The notes beneath the pieces are model-generated. The model had not been told where the DNA came from and did no database searches. It saw only the letters and a program-made list of their open reading frames with translations. Source: Actinomycetes bacterium (GTDB lineage: Bacteria > Actinomycetota > Actinomycetes > Mycobacteriales > Mycobacteriaceae). From it: a DNA stretch of 64,000 bases. Below, in pieces: positions 35,125 through 42,076 of this stretch. A program made the position numbers and the translations under genes. The stretch is taken from positions 25,922 through 89,921 of the forward strand of contig JAEYUQ010000021.1 of NCBI GenBank assembly GCA_023432405.1, given 5' to 3'. Position 1 is the stretch's first letter. Each line of letters starts with the position of its first letter.

Positions 35125-38094
35125 TTGGCGACGCCCCTGAGACCGCCCATGCCTACCATGAAGATGTCTAAACGATCACTTGTCATCACAGTGTTAGTGA
35201 TCCTCATTGGTCTTTGCATACCTGTGTCAGTGCAATTGTTTACCAATTGGCAGTGGTTTGGTGAGCTCAACTATCGCTCCGTATTTACCAAAGTATTATT
35301 GGTGCGGGTAGTGCTGTTCCTTCTTGTAGGCCTGGTTGCAGGGTTTATTTCCTGGCTATCCGGCTTCTTGGTATGGAAATATCGCCCCTTGACTATCGCG
35401 GGGATTGATCCAGATTCGCCCATCCACCAGTACCGTGAGATGCTCAATCGGGGTATTAAGTCTGTGCTTACCGTGTTGCCACTGTTGGTGGGTATCATGG
35501 CTGGCTTTCTCGCTCAGAGTAGTTGGCAGACGGTTCTCCTCTTCCTTAATCGTCAAGATTTCGGGCATACCGATCCCCAATTTGGCTTGGATTTAGGGTT
35601 TTATGCTTTCAGTTTGCCGTTATGGGTGCAGCTGTTAAGTGGCTTGTCCACCCTGGTTCTACTTGCAGTGATTATTTCCGTGGCTGGGCACTACATGACG
35701 GGTGCTATCTCTCTGGGGAACCGGCTCCTGGATAAGAAGGGAGGTATCTCCCCGGCAGCTCGTGTGCAGATTGTCAGCTGGGTGGGAGTGTGGATGGTTC
35801 TAAGGGCTGGGAGGTACTGGCTGGAGCGCTACACCCTGCTAGGAAACCGTCACACTGACTTTACGGGGGCGTCGTACACTGATGTGAATGCACAGCTTCC
35901 TGCGCGCATTATCCTCATGGTGATTGCCGTGGTGGTGGCCGCCGCATTCTTTGCATCCATTGTGTTTAAGGATCTGCGGATTCCGGTGTTGGCAGTGGTT
36001 CTCATGGTGCTCAGTTCACTGGTAGTGGGCGCAGCCTGGCCGCTGATGTTGGAGCAGTTCTCAGTAAAGCCAAACCGTGCTTCAAAAGAAGCCGAATATA
36101 TCGGGAGAAATATTGAGGCAACCCGCTTGGCTTACGGCTTGACGGATGACAAGGTCACCTATGAAAAGGATTGGGGTGCTCGAGGGGCAGACGATGACGC
36201 GGTGGCTGCGGACTCTGCTACTTTGTCCAACATCCGTCTCCTCGATCCCGATGTTCTCTCCGCTACGTTCACTCAACAACAACAGCTCCGTAACTTCTAT
36301 GGTTTCCCCGAGGCTTTAGCTATCGATCGCTATGAGCAGGACGGGCAGTTGCGTGACTTTGTGGTGGCCGCTCGAGAACTTGATCCCAACAGGCTTCAGG
36401 AAAACCAGCAGGACTGGATTAACCGTCATACTGTTTACACCCACGGCAATGGGTTTATTGCGGCTCAGGCCAACAAGGTTGATGAGGTAGCTCGCGATGT
36501 GGGATCTACCCGTGGTGGTTACCCTGTCTATAGTGTCACTGATTTGGCATCAAACGCGGCGAAGAAAAATGAAGGTGCGGACAAGATTGGTATCCGTGCA
36601 GATCAGCCACGTATCTACTACGGCCCGGTGATTGCATCTTCTAGAGATGGAGCTGACTATTCCATTGTGGGAGCAACCGCTAACAACGGTCCCGTGGAAT
36701 ATGACACCGATACCTCTACCTTCACCTATGACGGCAAGGGTGGTGTTCCCATCGGGAACATCTTTACCAAGGCTGCTTATGCTCTGAAGTATCAAGAACT
36801 GAATTTGATTCTTTCAGATCGTGTTGGAGAGAACTCCAAGATCATCTACCAGCGTGATCCTCGGCAGCGTGTGCATGAGGTAGCACCCTGGTTAACCACT
36901 GATTCCAAGACCTATCCCGCTGTCATCGATGGTCGCATCAAGTGGATTGTGGATGGCTATACCACGTTGCGCTCTTTGCCCTACTCTGAGAACACGTCTT
37001 TGAGTAGCACCACGCGGGATGCGGATAACCCCAATGGAACCACTCAGGTTCTGGTGAATGATGAAGTCGGTTATATCAACAACTCGGTAAAAGCCACAGT
37101 TGATGCTTACGACGGCACCGTAGAGCTCTACGAGTTCAATCCCCAGGATCCTGTTCTTAGGGCGTGGACTGCGGCTTTCCCCGGAACTGTGAAGCCTGAG
37201 TCAGAAATATCTGATGAGCTTCGCGCTCACCTGCGGTACCCCGAGGATCTCTTCAAAGTCCAGCGTCAGCTCTTGGCTAAGTATCACGTGGATGACCCCA
37301 AGGTGTTCTTCACTGCTGATGCATTCTGGTCGGTTCCCGGAGATCCCACTGCAGCCGAAAGTCTCAAGCAGTTTGACCAGCCTCCGTATTACATTGTGGC
37401 TGCCGATCCTAAAACGAATAAGCCCTCTTTCCAGCTCATCACTCCGTTCCGCGGCCTCCAGCGCGAGTTCTTGGCGGCGCACATGGCTGTGTCCTCTGAT
37501 CCGGAGAACTACGGCCAAATCACCGTGCGTGTACTCCCCACGGATACCCAGACCCAAGGTCCTAAGCAGGCGCAGGACACCATGATGTCCTCTGATGAGA
37601 TCTCTCGAGACCGGACGCTTTGGGAAGGCAGCAATGACTTGAGGAACGGTAATCTGCTGACTCTTCCCGTGGGAGGGGGAGAAATCCTCTACGTAGAGCC
37701 TGTGTACTCTCAGCGTAAGAATCAGGCCTCTGCATTCCCCAAGCTGCTTCGAGTTCTTGTGAGCTACAAAGGCAAGATTGGCTACGCTCCCACAATTTCT
37801 GAGGCTCTGGAGCAAGTAGGTGTGGATCCGCGTGAGGCTCAAGATATTCAAGAAGCTGGGCTTCCTAAGCCGGAAGAACAAACCGACCAATCAAACGACG
37901 ACAATAAGTCTCAGCAGGAGAGTGCGGAATCGGCGTTGAAACCAGGTTCGGGGACTGAGCGAACAGCTATTTCCCAAATCGACGACGCCCTTCGCAATCT
38001 AGAGCAGGCACGGAACGGCACCAATGAGGAATATGGCAGGGCTCTTGATGAACTCGATGCTGCAGTAAAGGCCTACCAGGCTGCTCAGTCCTAA
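35125..38094 (+). CDS. UPF0182 (COG1615) large membrane protein
   Basis: 989 residues, TTG start with AAGGAG 7 nt upstream. About seven membrane helices fill the first 320 residues (for example SLVITVLVILIGLCIPVSV, TKVLLVRVVLFLLVGLVAG), followed by a large extracytoplasmic domain of about 600 residues with YYGPVIASSRDGADY and WLTTDSKTYPAVIDGRIKWIVDGYTT. An acidic Gln-rich tail with a predicted coiled coil completes it. It corresponds to Rv3193c. The family is universal in actinobacteria; function is unknown. It is the last chromosomal gene before the tRNA and mobile element. Confidence 0.92.
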   Translation: MATPLRPPMPTMKMSKRSLVITVLVILIGLCIPVSVQLFTNWQWFGELNYRSVFTKVLLVRVVLFLLVGLVAGFISWLSGFLVWKYRPLTIAGIDPDSPIHQYREMLNRGIKSVLTVLPLLVGIMAGFLAQSSWQTVLLFLNRQDFGHTDPQFGLDLGFYAFSLPLWVQLLSGLSTLVLLAVIISVAGHYMTGAISLGNRLLDKKGGISPAARVQIVSWVGVWMVLRAGRYWLERYTLLGNRHTDFTGASYTDVNAQLPARIILMVIAVVVAAAFFASIVFKDLRIPVLAVVLMVLSSLVVGAAWPLMLEQFSVKPNRASKEAEYIGRNIEATRLAYGLTDDKVTYEKDWGARGADDDAVAADSATLSNIRLLDPDVLSATFTQQQQLRNFYGFPEALAIDRYEQDGQLRDFVVAARELDPNRLQENQQDWINRHTVYTHGNGFIAAQANKVDEVARDVGSTRGGYPVYSVTDLASNAAKKNEGADKIGIRADQPRIYYGPVIASSRDGADYSIVGATANNGPVEYDTDTSTFTYDGKGGVPIGNIFTKAAYALKYQELNLILSDRVGENSKIIYQRDPRQRVHEVAPWLTTDSKTYPAVIDGRIKWIVDGYTTLRSLPYSENTSLSSTTRDADNPNGTTQVLVNDEVGYINNSVKATVDAYDGTVELYEFNPQDPVLRAWTAAFPGTVKPESEISDELRAHLRYPEDLFKVQRQLLAKYHVDDPKVFFTADAFWSVPGDPTAAESLKQFDQPPYYIVAADPKTNKPSFQLITPFRGLQREFLAAHMAVSSDPENYGQITVRVLPTDTQTQGPKQAQDTMMSSDEISRDRTLWEGSNDLRNGNLLTLPVGGGEILYVEPVYSQRKNQASAFPKLLRVLVSYKGKIGYAPTISEALEQVGVDPREAQDIQEAGLPKPEEQTDQSNDDNKSQQESAESALKPGSGTERTAISQIDDALRNLEQARNGTNEEYGRALDELDAAVKAYQAAQS

Positions 38095-38255
38095 TGCCAG
38101 GACGAAGCCCTAGTGAAAGGAAAACCTCGGGAGAGCATGAGAGCTTGTGCTACCAGAGGGCTTCCTTTACCAGCCGATTTGGCGCTTACTGCTCCAAATG
38201 TTACAGTGGTGACTCGTTGCTTGGAAGGGCGTTAAGGCTTTCCCTTGCAGCGCGT

Positions 38256-38332
38256 CGCGGGGTGGAGCAGCTCGGTAGCTCGCTGGGCTCATAACCCAGA
38301 GGTCGTTGGTTCGAATCCGGCCCCCGCTACCA
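38256..38332 (+). tRNA. Initiator tRNA-Met (CAU)
   Basis: 77-nt cloverleaf with encoded CCA. Acceptor 5' strand CGCGGGG leaves the first base unpaired (C1 opposite U72), the initiator hallmark. Three G-C pairs (GGG/CCC) flank the anticodon loop with CAT at 38290-38292, also typical of initiator tRNA. The D arm is AGCTCGGTAGCT. The T arm GTTGG-TTCGAAT-CCGGC contains two G-U pairs, more than in M. tuberculosis. Its 3' half overlaps the end of the XRE gene on the other strand, and the mobile element begins here, so it is the likely attachment site. Confidence 0.95.
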
Positions 38333-38597
38333 ATGTGGAACCCTCGGTTCGCGAAAGCGGATCGGGGGTTTCTTGCTGTGTGCTGGCTTTTCGGGGGAGT
38401 AGGTCGGTTATGTCGATGCCGAAAAAGTCGGCGGTGGCAAAGAGGTCATCCATCGACCACTTGCTGTTCCCGTAAACCTTGTTGCTTATAGCAGTGCCAG
38501 TGATGCCTAGATATGCGCCGAGTTGTTTGCGGGTCCGCCTATTGCGGAAGAGCAACTCGTTTACCTTAGCGCCGATTGCCTGGTCGGCTGTCATCAT
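38289..38597 (-). CDS. XRE-family repressor, 3' end antisense to tRNA
   Basis: 102 residues with AAGGAG before the ATG. It is an HTH_XRE-like domain: RRTRKQLGAYLGITGTAISNKVYGNSKWSMDDLFATADFF (about 20-60), the layout of Cro/C1-type regulators of prophages and conjugative elements. The last residues (GAGFEPTTSGL) are exactly what the antisense strand of a tRNA T-arm/anticodon region encodes, so the natural stop of the element's gene may have been replaced by chromosomal sequence on integration. It is divergent from the excisionase-like gene and probably represses it through repeats at 38635-38675. Confidence 0.75.
   Translation of the reverse strand: MMTADQAIGAKVNELLFRNRRTRKQLGAYLGITGTAISNKVYGNSKWSMDDLFATADFFGIDITDLLPRKASTQQETPDPLSRTEGSTLVAGAGFEPTTSGL
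38339..38374 (+). terminator. tRNA terminator with 14-bp stem
   Basis: AACCCTCGGTTCGC (38339-38352), loop GAAA, GCGGATCGGGGGTT (38357-38370), followed by TCTT. All 14 positions pair if G-U pairs are allowed. It ends initiator tRNA transcription 6 nt after the CCA, and it lies inside the 3' part of the antisense XRE gene. Confidence 0.8.
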
Positions 38598-38634
38598 TTC
38601 TTTTGGCTCCTTTCCTTCTGTATGGAGATATTAC

Positions 38635-38675
38635 GCAAGAAATGACTGAATCGCAACAAAAGCAAGAAATACTTG
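38635..38675. promoter_or_regulatory. Putative operators between XRE repressor and excisionase-like gene
   Basis: GCAAGAAAT occurs at 38635-38643 and 38662-38670, 27 bp apart. The second copy is part of the palindrome CAAG-AAATA-CTTG (38663-38675). A third AAGAAAT lies in inverse orientation near the repressor start (38596-38602). Repeated half-sites in a divergent 111-bp region next to an XRE gene fit operator control. Confidence 0.55.
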
Positions 38676-38708
38676 TAATTCGAAGCTAGTTAATGCAAAC
38701 TTATCCGC

Positions 38709-38915
38709 ATGGAGTCAAGTAAAACTTCACTGACGAAGAAAACGTGGCTAACGCCACGGGAATTTGGTGAGCAGCTACCTGGCGCACCCTCGGGGCAAAC
38801 TGTGCGTGAATGGTGCGCAAAGGGCGAAGTACCAGAAGCTACGAGATTGCCTTCTGGAAGATGGCGCATTCCGCAGTCTTCGGTCGAAAAGATCCTGGAG
38901 GCTGGTCGTGTTTAG
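38709..38915 (+). CDS. Excisionase-like winged-HTH protein
   Basis: 68 residues. TWLTPREFGEQL...GQTVREWCAKGEVPEATRLPSGRWRIP is the MerR-like/excisionase (HTH_17) fold: a helix-turn-helix, then a two-strand wing with the GRWRIP ending. Such proteins bend DNA for excision or act as regulators of element genes. It is divergent from the XRE repressor, the standard lysogeny-switch arrangement. No integrase is adjacent. Confidence 0.72.
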   Translation: MESSKTSLTKKTWLTPREFGEQLPGAPSGQTVREWCAKGEVPEATRLPSGRWRIPQSSVEKILEAGRV

Positions 38916-39021
38916 TCAAAAAAAGATGCCGCCCGTGGTAGCGGGAGGCACCCAGAACGATTGGACAATCGATGTGGTTGTCAGTGTAGTGACTTGCGCC
39001 CTGGTGTTCAAGGTGCGGTGA
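38908..39021 (+). CDS. Possible 37-aa small protein between excisionase and HTH genes
   Basis: A GTG at 38908 overlaps the end of the excisionase-like gene, and the TGA at 39019-39021 lies 4 nt before the next ATG, giving a gapless three-gene chain. The peptide (MFSQKKMPPVVAGGTQNDWT, then a Val-rich hydrophobic stretch with one Cys) has no known family. The chain-like spacing is the only support; it could equally be a non-coding link. Confidence 0.3.
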   Translation: MFSQKKMPPVVAGGTQNDWTIDVVVSVVTCALVFKVR

Positions 39022-39025
39022 TGGC

Positions 39026-40129
39026 ATGAGTGTGAAAGCTGTCGCCTGGGTGCTGGATGATCTCCAGGGGCTTAAGCCTGGTCCTTCGTTGGTTATGCTA
39101 GCGCTCGCCGACTATGCAGATGAACGGGATTCGTGTTTTCCGGGCCAAGACAAGATTGCTGCCAGGGCTCGTTGCTCGAAGCGGTCGGTCATCTCGTATC
39201 TCAAAGAGCTAGAAGAGCTTGGGCTTATCTCGGTGGAGCGGCGCAGTTTTAGTCAGGGCAATGGTGGTATTCGGCGGACGTCGAATCGCTACATTTTACA
39301 TCTGGATCAGTCGTATTCTCTCGAAAGTGCAAAATCCGCACCTACGAGTAAAACCGCAGGTGAGGACGAATGTGCAAATTCTGCACTTACGAGTCTCGAA
39401 AGTGCAAAATACCCCGTCTCGAAGGTGCAACCTGTTGCACTTAATGAACCACCAGTTATAGAACCACCAGTCCTATCCCCCCTACCCCCCACAGACGACC
39501 TTCCGGTGCCACCAACGGAATCGGGCGCGGCTGCGCCGCGTGGGGCCTCGCCTGTCGGCTCGGCTGGGGTGGATGAGCCTTCTCGGATGGTTTCGTCGTC
39601 GGCTGCTTTGCTGTCTTCTGACGTCTCGGAGGGTCGGGAGGCTTCCAGCCTATCGACTGGCGGCGATTCGACTGAGGATGAGCTGGTTGGGTTGGCGCGG
39701 GATGTGTTGCCGGTGCCGATGCAGGCGATGGGGCCGTCTCAGCTTGTGAAGGTGGGGCGGGCGATCGCCCAGCGTATTGATGCGGGGTGGCGCACGGACC
39801 AGGTCAGACAGGTGTTGGAGTCTCGTGAGTTGCCCTCACAGGTGCGGAATTTGCTGGCTGTGGTGATGGCTCGTTTGCGTGATGATGTGCCGGTTGATTC
39901 GCCTCCCCCGCCTGGGTCGGACTGGTTGGTCGCATCACACCGTCAGGGGTGTGAGTCTGCGGGGTGGTCGTATCGGTTGTCTGATGGGCGGGTGGTGACC
40001 AGGCGTGATCTGGATTCCTCGCAGCTGACTCTTGATTTTTGGGCGGCGCGTGAGTCGGGTGGGTACTCGGGTGACGATAAGTGGCAGTTCGCTATTGAGC
40101 AGGGGGTGGAGCGCTATGTGCTGACGTGA
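39026..40129 (+). CDS. Replication/transfer-type helix-turn-helix protein
   Basis: 367 residues. The N-terminal 90 residues are a winged HTH (HTH_36-like): LKPGPSLVMLALADYADERDSCFPGQDKIAARARCSKRSVISYLKELEELGLI, as in primosomal/plasmid replication initiator proteins of actinobacterial elements. A long Pro/Ser/Ala-rich linker (about 95-215) contains three similar ESAK / NSALTSLESAK segments. The C-terminal 100 residues (WLVASHRQGCESAGWSYRLSDGRVVTRRDLD) form a separate small domain. It may initiate element replication or regulate transfer. No origin iterons were recognised nearby. Confidence 0.6.
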   Translation: MSVKAVAWVLDDLQGLKPGPSLVMLALADYADERDSCFPGQDKIAARARCSKRSVISYLKELEELGLISVERRSFSQGNGGIRRTSNRYILHLDQSYSLESAKSAPTSKTAGEDECANSALTSLESAKYPVSKVQPVALNEPPVIEPPVLSPLPPTDDLPVPPTESGAAAPRGASPVGSAGVDEPSRMVSSSAALLSSDVSEGREASSLSTGGDSTEDELVGLARDVLPVPMQAMGPSQLVKVGRAIAQRIDAGWRTDQVRQVLESRELPSQVRNLLAVVMARLRDDVPVDSPPPPGSDWLVASHRQGCESAGWSYRLSDGRVVTRRDLDSSQLTLDFWAARESGGYSGDDKWQFAIEQGVERYVLT

Positions 40130-40354
40130 CCAGCCGATGGTGCTGGAGGCGATGTGACGTGTTGTTTTTCTAGGAAAGGTTTTGGTCGTGAGTGTCGGTC
40201 ATGACTATGACGCGAAGGGTCCCCCTTTAGCGCAGGGCAGGGGGTAGTTGACGGGGTGTTTTCCGTTGCTGCTTGTTCCTTGCAATTCTCAGTTCAGTTG
40301 CAGGCCATGGCCTGTATTGATTCCCTTTTTGACTTTTATCTTGTGGAGGAAAAT
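40130..40354 (+). promoter_or_regulatory. Promoter region of the conjugation gene block, with palindrome
   Basis: The 225 nt before the first conjugation gene contain no gene. CCCCCT (40221-40226) and AGGGGG (40239-40244) form a 6-bp hairpin. A perfect 14-bp palindrome CAGGCCATGGCCTG lies at 40301-40314, 40 nt before the start codon. A TATTGA (40315-40320) directly after it could be a -10 element, placing the palindrome in the spacer, as with MerR-type operators. A GGAGGA ribosome site is at 40344-40349. Confidence 0.45.
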
Positions 40355-41275
40355 ATGCGCTATTCATTGAGTTGGCTTGCCGCGGCGGTGAGCACTGTGA
40401 TGGTGGTTTCTGCCCCGTGTGCGGGCATTGCTCTTGCTGATGAAGCCCAGCCTGGTACGTCGCCGGTGACGACGCAGGGTGTTGATGATACGGCTGATGT
40501 TCCGGAGGCTTCGGGGTCGATGACTGCCCAGCCGGGTACGACGACTATCTCAACCCCTGGGTCAGATGGTGATGGTGATAGCGGAGGCACCACACCTGCC
40601 CAGCCGGGTACATCACCGGCCGAGGATGCCCAGGCGCAGGATGCTACGACGGTGACTGGTGCTGCGCAACCGGGCACAGAAGAAGCGCACCACGAAGACG
40701 ACCCGGTTGATGAGCAGGATGGTGCTGCTGATACACAGGTCGCTCCTGCTGATACTCCTGCTGCTGGTGGTGGTGAGAGTGGTAGTGCTGGTGGTGGTGA
40801 GCCGGTGGGAACTAACGTGCCAGCTCAACAGCCTGCTTCTGAGCCTCAGGGGCAGGAAGCGGTACCAGTTTCTGAGGAAACTGGGCAGGTCCGGCCAGTC
40901 TTGAGGCCTGTCGTTATGGCGCCAAAGGGTGCGATTGTTGGTGTGCAGGTGCGCGCCAATCTTGGTGAGCATCGGTATGTGGCTGTGCACGATGTTGCAA
41001 CGGCAACGACAACGGTTCGTGCTGATGGCAGGGTCAGTGGTGTTATCGCAGTGAGTCGGGACAGTGATGGTGTGACGCTGAGTGCCCAAGACTACAAGAT
41101 CACGGTTGTGCCTGACGTGCTGGTGCGTGCCAATGATGCTGTTGGTGGTGTGATCGCGAAGGCAACGCCGCGGGAAGTGCACGCTGTGCGCGAGGGTGTG
41201 CTTGCTCATGTCCCAACGGATGCTTCTGTGGCTGTTGATGGTAATGAAATCGCTGTCCACGTGGATCGGGTGTAA
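40355..41275 (+). CDS. Secreted surface protein with AQPGT repeats
   Basis: 306 residues from the ATG at 40355 (GGAGGA upstream); a longer frame upstream is not supported. The signal peptide is MRYSLSWLAAAVSTVMVVSA... with cleavage near ALA (28). The mature N-terminal 110 residues contain four AQPGT motifs at about residues 31, 58, 82 and 104, spaced by acidic, Gly/Ser-rich linkers, then a second disordered stretch. The C-terminal 100 residues (GAIVGVQVRANLGEHRYVAVHDVAT) appear beta-rich. No sorting signal is seen. It is the first gene of the T4SS block, a possible surface adhesin or pilus-associated protein; no family is recognised. Confidence 0.6.
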   Translation: MRYSLSWLAAAVSTVMVVSAPCAGIALADEAQPGTSPVTTQGVDDTADVPEASGSMTAQPGTTTISTPGSDGDGDSGGTTPAQPGTSPAEDAQAQDATTVTGAAQPGTEEAHHEDDPVDEQDGAADTQVAPADTPAAGGGESGSAGGGEPVGTNVPAQQPASEPQGQEAVPVSEETGQVRPVLRPVVMAPKGAIVGVQVRANLGEHRYVAVHDVATATTTVRADGRVSGVIAVSRDSDGVTLSAQDYKITVVPDVLVRANDAVGGVIAKATPREVHAVREGVLAHVPTDASVAVDGNEIAVHVDRV

Positions 41276-41305
41276 GCCGCGCAGGCTATAAGGGAGGTAG
41301 GACAC

Positions 41306-42070
41306 GTGGGTTGGGTTGAATCCTTACGCGCTGATGATGTGCATGGGCGCGGCCAGGAGCCCGCTGTAGCACCTGACGAGCTGGTTGATGATGATGACGA
41401 TGATGCTCAGGTTGAGTGTGAGTTGGATGCTGATGAGTCGGATCGTGCGGATGTTGGTGCCGATCGTGTCTCGGTGATGGGGCGGAAATTGTCATCATCT
41501 CGCCAGGGTTTGAGATTACCGGGTGGTCGGCAGGCTCGTCGTAATCCGTTAGGGCGGAAGACCGTGGTGTTGGTTGCTGGTGGGCTGGCCTGTCTGCTGG
41601 TGATTATTGTGCTGGGAGCTAAAGCTGTGGTTGACGGTTTCACGGGCGGGTCATCGACTGATCCGACACGGTCGTTGGTTGTTGGTAGTTGCCCGGATGC
41701 TGTTGCTGCCCCGGAAGAACGCTCAACGCTTGTTGCTGCGGTTGCTCGGTTTGAGCAGGCCTATTACTCCCGCGATGAAAAATCTTTGCTGGCAACGTTG
41801 AGTCCGTCCTCGGCGTTGCGTGAGCAGAACTGGAAAGATGTGCTCACCACGGCTGCTCCGCAAGGAACGCGCTGGTGTGCCACGGTGACCCCGACGGCTG
41901 CAGACTCGGTGGTCACGGTCGTGGTGTCCTCGAAAACCCCGGATGGTGATTTGGCTGTGTATGCCTCCACGGTGACCGGCGAACGCGTTGATGGGTTGTG
42001 GGAGATCGCGAAATTTGAAACTGCAATCTCGAAGCCAGGAGCTCCTGGCGCTGTGAAAGAAAAGGAATGA
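41306..42070 (+). CDS. Single-pass membrane protein, possible VirB8/TcpC-like component
   Basis: 254 residues, GTG start with AGGGAGG. The cytosolic N-terminus is very acidic (ELVDDDDDDAQVE), then a basic patch and one membrane helix (TVVLVAGGLACLLVIIVLGAKAVV, about 91-114). The outer domain (about 135-240) contains VAAVARFEQAYYSRDEKSLLATLSP, a pattern seen in NTF2-like folds of VirB8/TcpC proteins, and two cysteines likely to pair. It is six nt before the cutinase gene. The VirB8-like role is inferred from topology and context. Confidence 0.5.
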   Translation: MGWVESLRADDVHGRGQEPAVAPDELVDDDDDDAQVECELDADESDRADVGADRVSVMGRKLSSSRQGLRLPGGRQARRNPLGRKTVVLVAGGLACLLVIIVLGAKAVVDGFTGGSSTDPTRSLVVGSCPDAVAAPEERSTLVAAVARFEQAYYSRDEKSLLATLSPSSALREQNWKDVLTTAAPQGTRWCATVTPTAADSVVTVVVSSKTPDGDLAVYASTVTGERVDGLWEIAKFETAISKPGAPGAVKEKE

Positions 42071-42076
42071 TGCGCT

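Noticed and set aside
38094..38294. 66-codon plus-strand frame running into the tRNA
   Set aside because: Overlaps the tRNA and has no domain or ribosome site. GAAGCCCT (38104-38111) and AGGGCTTC (38157-38164) could pair, but the 45-nt loop and lack of a T-run make a terminator doubtful.
40613..41305. 230-codon minus-strand frame
   Set aside because: Antisense to the secreted AQPGT protein; His/Arg/Thr-rich composition is an artefact of the repetitive complement.
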